From Fidelibacterota bacterium (GTDB lineage Bacteria; Fidelibacterota; UBA2242), in assembly GCA_003527965.1 (NCBI GenBank), contig DPVY01000189.1, positions 1 through 12,286 on the forward strand: a stretch of 12,286 nt of DNA, read 5' to 3'. The notes under the pieces were generated by a model. The model worked only from the letters and a program-made list of their open reading frames with translations, was not told the origin of the DNA and made no database searches. Made by a program: the position numbers and the translations under genes. Positions 7,418-12,286 of the stretch are shown one piece after another; positions within the stretch are counted from its first letter, which is position 1, and every line of letters begins with the position of its first letter.

Positions 7418-8670
7418 TGGAAGGTAAAATCAAAGATATAAAGTTGGCCGAAGCCGGTCGCCTGAAAATTGAATGGGCGGAATCCCATATGCCGGTGATG
7501 CAGACTCTTCGAGAAAAATACAGGGAATCACAACCCCTGAAAGGAATGCAAATTAGTGGTTGTCTCCATGTGACGAAAGAAACCGCCGTATTGATTCGCA
7601 CACTTGTCGCAGCCGGTGCGCAGGTTGCCTGGAGTGGCTGTAACCCGCTAAGCACTCAGGATGATGTCGCGGCTGCCTTATATGAAGAGGGAATTCCGAT
7701 CTGGGCCTGGCACGGTCTGTCCGCGGAAGAATTTTACTGGTGTATTGATCAGACCCTGAAGCAGAAGCCTATGCTTACCCTGGATGACGGCGCCGACCTG
7801 ATCTTTACCATACATAATAAATATCCAGAATTGGCGGAAACAATCATTGGTGGTTCGGAAGAGACGACCACCGGGATTCACCGTTTACGCGCTATGGGGG
7901 CTGATGGCAAATTATTGTATCCCGTCGTGGCGGTGAACGATGCCGAGACGAAATGGGATTTCGATAATGTCTATGGCACCGGTCAATCTTCGATGGACGG
8001 TATTCTGCGCGCAACCTCGGTTCTGATAGCCGGAAAAACTTTTGTCGTAGCCGGTTACGGACATTGCGGCAGGGGCTGTGCTATGCGGGCTGATGGTCAG
8101 GGCGCAAATGTAATATGCACCGAAGTAAAACCGACCGCGGCATTGAAAGCGACTCTCGATGGATACCGTGTGATGCCCATGGATGAATGTGCTAAAATTG
8201 GCGATATATTTATCACTGCAACGGGGATGAAAGACGTAATTGTCAAACGCCACTTTGAACAGATGAAAGACGGCGCGATTGTCTGCAATACCGGTCATTA
8301 CGATTGTGAAATAAACCTGGAAGATTTGGAAGAATTGACTGTATCTAAGAAAGAGATTCGCCCGAATTGTGTACAATATACATTAAAAAGCGGGAAACGA
8401 ATTTACATCTTGGGCGAAGGCCGTTTAGTTAACCTGGTGGCTGCCGAAGGACATCCGTCCGAAGTGATGGACATGTCTTTTGCCAATCAGTTCATGGCGA
8501 TGATGTTTCTGACGAAGAACGGTAAGAATCTGGAAAACAAAGTATACGATATTTCCAAGGAACAGGACCAGGAAATTGCCGCTTTAAAACTCAAAACCAT
8601 GAACCTGGGAATTGATTATTTAACTGAGGACCAAATCAAATATCAAACGGCTTATAACGAAGGAACCTGA
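7417..8670 (+). CDS. ahcY: S-adenosylhomocysteine hydrolase, short form
   Basis: Splits S-adenosylhomocysteine into adenosine and homocysteine using tightly bound NAD, relieving product inhibition of methyltransferases. The product has 417 residues. Motifs include GCLHVTKETA (48-57), SGCNPLSTQDDVAAAL (73-88), EETTTGIHRL (148-157), NDAETKWDFDNVYGTGQS (174-191), the NAD-binding GYGHCGRG (213-220), and HPSEVMDMSFANQ (346-358). The C-terminus ends YQTAYNEGT, with no KPDHYRY-type tail. Together with the lack of the roughly 40-residue insert, this marks the short archaeal/Thermotoga-like type. The ATG overlaps the metK stop (TAATG), so MetK and AhcY are probably made together. It is the last gene of the + strand block. 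Confidence 0.97.
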   Translation: MEGKIKDIKLAEAGRLKIEWAESHMPVMQTLREKYRESQPLKGMQISGCLHVTKETAVLIRTLVAAGAQVAWSGCNPLSTQDDVAAALYEEGIPIWAWHGLSAEEFYWCIDQTLKQKPMLTLDDGADLIFTIHNKYPELAETIIGGSEETTTGIHRLRAMGADGKLLYPVVAVNDAETKWDFDNVYGTGQSSMDGILRATSVLIAGKTFVVAGYGHCGRGCAMRADGQGANVICTEVKPTAALKATLDGYRVMPMDECAKIGDIFITATGMKDVIVKRHFEQMKDGAIVCNTGHYDCEINLEDLEELTVSKKEIRPNCVQYTLKSGKRIYILGEGRLVNLVAAEGHPSEVMDMSFANQFMAMMFLTKNGKNLENKVYDISKEQDQEIAALKLKTMNLGIDYLTEDQIKYQTAYNEGT

Positions 8671-8769
8671 TAACGATTGATATGAAAGCAGGTCACGAAT
8701 TTCACAAATATAACAATGATAGGGTTGTACTTTAATTATTATTTGTCCCGATGCCTCGGCAATTTTATA

Positions 8770-8796
8770 AGCCCTAAATATTTGGCTAATATTTTT
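8770..8796 (+). terminator. Possible weak terminator after ahcY
   Basis: AGCC (8770-8773) can pair with GGCT (8784-8787) around a ten-base AT-rich loop, followed by AATATTTTT. The stem is only four base pairs, so this is a weak candidate. It is listed because transcription of the + block has to stop in this gap and no better + strand hairpin is seen nearby. Confidence 0.22.
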
Positions 8797-9092
8797 CAAG
8801 ACGAGGTAAAAAAACCTTTAAAGGTCTAATCTAATATGGCGTTTATAAGTTGTTTGTTTAGCCCAGTGAAATTTCGTATGGATTCAACTTCTTGTGGAAA
8901 CTTCTTATAATGCCGAATAGTACGAAAAACTTTCAGGCTGTGTTGTTTGTTATGCAAATTGGAGATTCACTTTTCTACTAATCCATTTCATACTTCTGAC
9001 TTTTCCTCGATATACCAAATTACGCTTTCCTAATAATGGAACAATCAATTTTGTTCTGCCTCCACCTCAAAACTGTACAATTTATTATACAA

Positions 9093-9124
9093 CGGCGTGA
9101 TTTATTCTCCGGTGTGATTTATTT
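9093..9124. repeat. Two-copy tandem direct repeat, 17-bp period
   Basis: CGGCGTGATTTATTC (9093-9107) and CGGTGTGATTTATTT (9110-9124) differ at two of 15 positions and lie 17 bp apart. The second copy and most of the first overlap the 3' end of the small minus-strand ORF. It may be a slippage duplication or a pair of binding sites; nothing else shows a function. Confidence 0.55.
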
Positions 9125-9305
9125 CTATTATATTCATGAGCCAATAGCCTAATCCAATAGAATTGGTACTTCCATCGTGTACCCTTGCCAGCCCTTCCAT
9201 CATTCTTGAATATTTCTTCTGAATGTCGGATATATCTAATATGGCATAATCATTCTTGTTAATTTTGAATCTAACTGCTTGAATATGAATTGTTATCTGG
9301 TTCAT
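9102..9305 (-). CDS. Orphan small ORF, unrecognised (possible gene remnant)
   Basis: A 67-residue minus-strand frame beginning MNQITIHIQAVRFKINKN. I do not recognise it with any confidence. It has a protein-like mix of residues, a strand-like start and a helix-like middle (DISDIQKKYSRMMEGLARV). The pattern Q-x-V-x-F followed by a lysine-rich helix and Y-x-R-x-x-E-G loosely recalls the N-terminal half of HPF/RaiA proteins, but this is a weak resemblance. No Shine-Dalgarno site precedes the ATG; instead the ATG abuts a GC-rich hairpin. The same frame is open further upstream (ATG at 9392) apart from one TAA at 9312-9314, so this may be the 3' part of a broken gene of about 96 codons. It may equally be a chance ORF. 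Confidence 0.25.
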   Translation of the reverse strand: MNQITIHIQAVRFKINKNDYAILDISDIQKKYSRMMEGLARVHDGSTNSIGLGYWLMNIIEINHTGE

Positions 9306-9321
9306 CCCGCCTTAGCGGGAT
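9304..9321. repeat. GC-rich perfect hairpin, REP-like
   Basis: ATCCCGC (9304-9310), loop CTTA, GCGGGAT (9315-9321) make a perfect seven-base-pair stem with a four-base loop, standing out in AT-rich surroundings. On the + strand it is followed by TGTCCTTTTAAT, so it could act as a weak terminator. Its form also fits a dispersed REP-like palindrome. The TAA that interrupts the minus-strand ORF lies in the loop, and the next in-frame ATG overlaps the stem edge. Confidence 0.6.
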
Positions 9322-9524
9322 TGTCCTTTTAATATTCCTAATACTGTTTTGTGTACGAAACGACTTTCCGGCTTTGTTATATTCTCAGACATTTTTTAAG
9401 GTAATAGTTGAATTTAGCCTGTAACTTTTGGGTGTGTAAACCTGTCATAATAACGCCCCCTTTCTTATGATTTTGAAACAACCATAATTTAACAATTTGA
9501 GGCGTTCATATATATCAATTAGTT

Positions 9525-9540
9525 ACAATAACACTATTGT
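9525..9540. promoter_or_regulatory. Dyad ACAATA-N4-TATTGT, function unknown
   Basis: A perfect 6-bp inverted repeat with a four-base ACAC centre. The shape is that of a dimeric repressor operator, but no promoter or gene start lies next to it, so it may be a chance AT-rich dyad. Confidence 0.2.
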
Positions 9541-9601
9541 CGATTTTCAGGGGTGGCTAATTTCTACTGGTCTGACCGCTATATAATATGCGATAAACAT
9601 C

Positions 9602-9617
9602 AAAAGGCGGAGCCGCC
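9602..9617 (-). terminator. Secondary hairpin downstream of the lipoprotein protease gene
   Basis: GGCGGAGCCGCC (9606-9617) is a compact GC-rich palindrome, read on the minus strand as GGCGGCTCCGCC followed by TTTTG. It lies about 50 bp after the protease stop codon. The T tract is short, so it may be a backup terminator or a REP-like palindrome. Confidence 0.42.
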
Positions 9618-9640
9618 CATTGCAGTCGCATTAAAAACAG

Positions 9641-9668
9641 AAAATCAAAACGACCAGACAAGATCGTT
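9641..9668 (-). terminator. Terminator at the stop codon of the lipoprotein protease gene
   Basis: On the minus strand AACGATC pairs with GGTCGTT (one T-G wobble) around the loop TTGTCT, giving a seven-pair stem (arms 9662-9668 and 9649-9655). The T-rich run TTTTGATTTT (9641-9650) covers the end of the stem and continues past it. The hairpin begins at the first base pairs after the TAA codon (9668-9670), so it is well placed to end this transcript. Confidence 0.55.
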
Positions 9669-10717
9669 TATTTGAGAAAGACAGAAAAGTCGTAGCCCCT
9701 GTCCCCAAAAAAGGACTCGTTGTCCTTAATAAACTTCTGGATGGTTTCAACCGGAACAACATGCGTCACACCGTACTGAATATTAGCCTTATAATCAACA
9801 TACAGATCGCCTGTATAAGGAAAATGCAAATCGTGTTTGGATTGGTCAAAATTGTCGGCGGGCCGGATCAGGTATTCATATTCCGCCGCCGCCGACTTGG
9901 CAATCCCGACAAACTCAAAATTCGGCACGCCGTCTTTTACCGCCAACACGACACCGCCGCTGCAGCCCCGATTAAACAGGGCGTCAATAATAAACGCCCC
10001 GCTCTTCGACCGGTTCGGATCGCTGACAATTCCCCGGGTGATCAGCTTGACTCCACGCGGAAATCCCATCAAATAAACAAAACTGCCCCACTCCAGGTTT
10101 TTGGCGCTCCCTATGGGATAATCGAACACCGGGAAAATATAGGTTTCGTTAAGCGGCAAGGCTGTACCCAATACGGCGATATCATTTGTTTGATCCAACT
10201 TTAAGACATCAACTTCTCCGATTTCCCACATGTCCGTTACATAATTTGATTGCCTCTCTTTAATTGCCACGGACTGGATATAAAACCCGGGCATGCCGTC
10301 TTCCGTGGTAAAATATTTTATGAGCGTATCGGGGAAATCCACAATATGAGCGCAGGTAAGCAACCCGACATGGTTATTTTTGTGCAGGATAATGGTTGCC
10401 GTTCCCGAGGTCGAATTGTTGTAATAAATCAGGCTGCTTGCATTTTTCTTGATAAAATCACCGTTGATCTGATGACGGCGAACTCTACTCCCGGCATCAA
10501 AAACATAAGCCTTATAATAGGCGATAGAATTAATCATCTTAATTGTTTCACCAATACGTTTTAACTCTTCGGAACAGTTCCGGTAGGGAAATTCCGTATC
10601 GTATTTTCCATCACTTAATGTCGGATAGGTCAATTGATAGATTCGCTTGGTACAACCCGCCGTTAAAACAATCATTCCCAGTAAAAAACAGTTGAATAGC
10701 ATTTTTAATCGTTGCAT
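9668..10717 (-). CDS. Lipoprotein with trypsin-like serine protease domain
   Basis: A 349-residue predicted envelope lipoprotein. A short basic start (MQRLKM), a hydrophobic stretch (7-20) and the lipobox LTAGC give lipidation at Cys22. Residue +2 is Thr, so there is no Asp inner-membrane retention signal. The rest reads as a chymotrypsin-fold protease: His124 in LLTCAHIVDF, Asp179 in DQTNDIAVLG and Ser253 in NRGCSGGVVL. In that last motif Cys252 replaces the Asp of the usual GDSGG. FVYLMGFPRG (213-222) and ITRGIVSD (226-233) match S1/HtrA-like core strands. No PDZ domain is visible. The roughly 70 residues between lipobox and catalytic domain, and the tail after 290, are unassigned. An AAGGAT site lies about 8 bases before the ATG. 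The gene stands alone. The substrate is unknown; it could be an active envelope protease or a modified, regulatory member of the fold. Confidence 0.82.
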   Translation of the reverse strand: MQRLKMLFNCFLLGMIVLTAGCTKRIYQLTYPTLSDGKYDTEFPYRNCSEELKRIGETIKMINSIAYYKAYVFDAGSRVRRHQINGDFIKKNASSLIYYNNSTSGTATIILHKNNHVGLLTCAHIVDFPDTLIKYFTTEDGMPGFYIQSVAIKERQSNYVTDMWEIGEVDVLKLDQTNDIAVLGTALPLNETYIFPVFDYPIGSAKNLEWGSFVYLMGFPRGVKLITRGIVSDPNRSKSGAFIIDALFNRGCSGGVVLAVKDGVPNFEFVGIAKSAAAEYEYLIRPADNFDQSKHDLHFPYTGDLYVDYKANIQYGVTHVVPVETIQKFIKDNESFFGDRGYDFSVFLK

Positions 10718-11043
10718 TCTTCTATCCTTAATTGATATAACAAATTACAGTATTTTTTATTCAATTAAAAGATATAGGACCCAGGAAAACATTTATAGTT
10801 GCCGATTTAAATGGAGACAGATCCATGAGTAATTTATTTAGGACAAAAGTATTTCTGTTTTGAACTATATTGAAATTGAGTCGAATTATGCTTAAAAAGA
10901 AAAACATGTATCGACAAAGAAAAAAACCGTCACCAGTATATGATGACGGCTTAAAGTAGATTGTGGTCCGTGATTATTATGAGGATTTTTTAAAAATCGT
11001 CAGAAATTGCTTTACACAGGTAAGGAATTTCGTACAACCCGGT
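10718..11043. other. Intergenic region between the helicase and lipoprotein genes
   Basis: 326 bp without a supportable gene. It contains a strong minus-strand terminator at 10914-10949 that ends the helicase transcript, an AT-rich near-palindrome GATTTTT-T-AAAAATC (10984-10998), and the upstream region of the lipoprotein gene. For the latter, a minus-strand TTGAAT (10759-10764) and TTATAT (10735-10740) with an 18-base spacer could be a promoter. It would put the transcript start almost on the ribosome binding site, so it is doubtful. Confidence 0.55.
10914..10949 (-). terminator. Rho-independent terminator of the RhlE-like helicase gene
   Basis: On the minus strand CCGTCATCA pairs with TGGTGACGG (nine pairs, one T-G wobble) around the five-base loop TATAC (arms 10941-10949 and 10927-10935). 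Seven Ts and then CTTTG follow. This is the clearest terminator in the window. There is no T tract on the + strand side, so it acts only on leftward transcripts. It separates the helicase from the lipoprotein gene. Confidence 0.85.
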
Positions 11044-12286
11044 TTATGGTCTGCGAGTTGGCACTCTCCGGCGTGATCGGTGTTCATATTTCCCGGAGTA
11101 AGCGGCAGTAGTAGGTTTGCGACTACGGGGAGACGGAGTTGTGGCTTCTTCTTTCATGGGATAGGGATGATTGTCGACAACCGGTATTCTATTTGGCAGG
11201 AGCGCCTGAATTCCCTGTAAATAGGCCGCCTCTTCCGCATTACAAAAAGAGATGGCAATGCCGGCAGTTTCGGCTCTTCCGGTACGACCGATCCGATGGA
11301 TATAGGTTTCCGGTATATTGGGGATTTCGTAGTTAATTACACAGGATAGATCATCGATATCCAGTCCCCGTGCGGCAATATCGGAAGCCACAAGGGCCCG
11401 GATTTTCCTGTTTTTAAAATTACTCAATGCCCGTTGACGGGCGCCCTGGGATTTGTTGCCATGGATAGCTTCGGCACTGATACCGTTTTTTATCAAAAAG
11501 CGGGCTAATTTGTCAGCACCGTATTTGGTACGTGTAAATATCAGGGCGGTAACGAGCGACTTGTCTTTCAGGACATGGAGGAGCAATGCACTTTTATTGG
11601 CTTTATCCACGAAATAGAGCGACTGGGAGATCAACTCCGCAGTGGAGGTAACAGGTGCGATGACGATTTTGACAGGATTGTTCAGAATAGTCCTGGCCAG
11701 TGAAATAATAGTCGGTGGCATGGTTGCAGAGAAAAACAGGGATTGCCGTTTTTGCGGAAGGACGGCGATGATTTTTTTAACATCATGGATGAAACCCATA
11801 TCAAGCATGCGGTCGGCTTCATCCAGCACGAATATTTCAAGATCCCGAAGCTTTATGTACCCTTGATTTATGAGGTCGAGTAATCGGCCGGGTGTGGCGA
11901 TCAGAATATCCACACCTTTTTTCAAAGCGTTTGTTTGGCGCAATTGTGAGACACCTCCGAAAACCACTGTATGATGTAAACCTGAATATCTTCCGTAAGC
12001 TGTAAAACTTTCGCCGATCTGGATTGCCAATTCCCGCGTAGGTGTGACAATCAGGGCTTTAATCCTTCTGTCCGTTTGCGGAGTGGAATGTTGCAGAGTT
12101 TCAGCATTCCGGTTTTCATAGAGAATCTGAAGGATGGGGACAGCAAATGCGGCGGTTTTACCTGTCCCGGTTTGTGCAGAGCCGAGCAGATCTCTTCCTT
12201 CGAGAATTATCGGTATCGATTGCTTCTGTATGGGGGTCGGTCTGGAGTAACCTTCGGTTTTGAGAGCCTTTCGGATTGGCTCGATT
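11044..12286 (-). CDS. rhlE: RhlE-type DEAD-box RNA helicase (5' truncated by window edge)
   Basis: An ATP-dependent RNA helicase that remodels RNA, for example in ribosome assembly or mRNA turnover. The frame is open to the window edge; the TTG at 12030 is Leu in the conserved PTREL motif, not a start. 413 residues are visible and perhaps 10-20 are missing. In order: Q motif GYSRPTPIQ (Gln20), motif I AQTGTGKT (37-44), Ia PTREL, Ib TPGRL, II DEAD (155-158), III SAT (186-188), IV ALIFTRTK, V ARGLDID, VI HRIGRTGR (330-337). The roughly 35-residue tail is basic, rich in Arg, Pro and Ser, typical of RhlE-like proteins and probably RNA-binding. A strong terminator follows about 95 bp downstream. 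RhlE is the best subfamily guess from the short tail and absence of extra domains. Confidence 0.93.
   Translation of the reverse strand, partial: IEPIRKALKTEGYSRPTPIQKQSIPIILEGRDLLGSAQTGTGKTAAFAVPILQILYENRNAETLQHSTPQTDRRIKALIVTPTRELAIQIGESFTAYGRYSGLHHTVVFGGVSQLRQTNALKKGVDILIATPGRLLDLINQGYIKLRDLEIFVLDEADRMLDMGFIHDVKKIIAVLPQKRQSLFFSATMPPTIISLARTILNNPVKIVIAPVTSTAELISQSLYFVDKANKSALLLHVLKDKSLVTALIFTRTKYGADKLARFLIKNGISAEAIHGNKSQGARQRALSNFKNRKIRALVASDIAARGLDIDDLSCVINYEIPNIPETYIHRIGRTGRAETAGIAISFCNAEEAAYLQGIQALLPNRIPVVDNHPYPMKEEATTPSPRSRKPTTAAYSGKYEHRSRRRVPTRRP

Larger units (their letters stand above)
8671..9667. other. AT-rich region of about 1 kb without a convincing gene
   Basis: This is the boundary between the + strand block and convergent minus-strand genes. 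It is richer in A and T than the flanking coding DNA, and no long ORF, tRNA, rRNA or transposase signature is visible. It contains a weak possible terminator after ahcY (8770-8796), a 12-bp perfect palindrome ACCTTTAAAGGT (8814-8825), a 17-bp-period direct repeat (9093-9124), a short interrupted minus-strand ORF (9102-9392) with a hairpin, a dyad ACAATA-N4-TATTGT (9525-9540), and hairpins downstream of the minus-strand lipoprotein gene (9602-9668). It may hold decayed genes or an old mobile-element scar, but I see no terminal repeats that would show this. Confidence 0.6.

Noticed and set aside
7912..8376. 154-codon minus-strand ORF inside ahcY
   Set aside because: It lies antisense to a fully conserved AhcY frame and has no recognisable protein features; it is a shadow ORF.
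8836..8910. 24-codon ORF from ATG 8836 (MAFISCLFS...)
   Set aside because: Too short, with only a poorly spaced AAGG upstream and no family resemblance.
9581..9590. TATAAT-like box in CTATATAATATG as a + strand promoter
   Set aside because: No suitable -35 element at the right spacing and no + strand gene downstream.
9761..10204. 147-codon + strand ORF opposite the lipoprotein gene
   Set aside because: It is antisense to a frame with lipobox and protease motifs and has an arginine- and isoleucine-rich nonsense composition.
12028..12030. TTG at 12030 as the helicase start
   Set aside because: It is the Leu of the conserved PTREL motif; the Walker A motif and Q motif lie upstream in the same open frame up to the window edge.

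Overview
The window reads as a bacterial chromosome segment of moderate, slightly AT-leaning composition. Nothing in it is phage-like or plasmid-like. Gene order and gene types (IleRS with a DUF5915-like C-terminus, a TraR/DksA zinc protein, RluD, XerC/D, short HPF, HPr kinase, then MetK and a short archaeal/Thermotoga-type AhcY) suggest a diderm of the FCB superphylum or a neighbouring candidate phylum (KSB1, Calditrichota or Marinimicrobia-like). That placement is an inference from layout and motifs, not a database match. A lipoprotein with a clear lipobox and no Asp at +2 fits a diderm.

Positions 1-8670 (+ strand) form a long co-directional housekeeping block. It begins with the 3' part of ileS, cut by the window edge, then a dksA/traR-family gene, a 249-bp AT-rich gap, rluD overlapping xerD/xerC by 11 bp, hpf and hprK sharing one base, a sugar-1-phosphate nucleotidyltransferase, metK, and ahcY sharing one base with metK. 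The themes are translation and ribosome maintenance (ileS, rluD, hpf, dksA-like), chromosome dimer resolution (xer), a PTS-type regulatory kinase (hprK), sugar-nucleotide synthesis, and the activated-methyl cycle (MetK makes SAM, AhcY removes SAH).

Positions 8671-9667 are about 1 kb of AT-rich DNA with no convincing gene. It holds a short minus-strand reading frame interrupted by an in-frame stop lying in the loop of a 7-bp GC-rich hairpin, a 17-bp-period direct repeat, a few dyads, and terminator-like hairpins. It separates the + block from convergent minus-strand genes.

Positions 9668-10717 (- strand) encode a lipoprotein with a trypsin-like His/Asp/Ser triad, apparently monocistronic, with a terminator at its stop codon. 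Positions 10718-11043 are intergenic and contain a strong minus-strand terminator for the next gene. Positions 11044-12286 (- strand) carry a RhlE-type DEAD-box RNA helicase whose N-terminal start lies beyond the window.

I see no CRISPR array, tRNA, rRNA, intact insertion sequence or obvious defence locus. Most of the window is ordinary core genome. The items worth a second look are the lipoprotein protease, the hairpin-interrupted small ORF, the non-canonical KMSKS loop of the IleRS, and the gap where lspA often sits in related operons.
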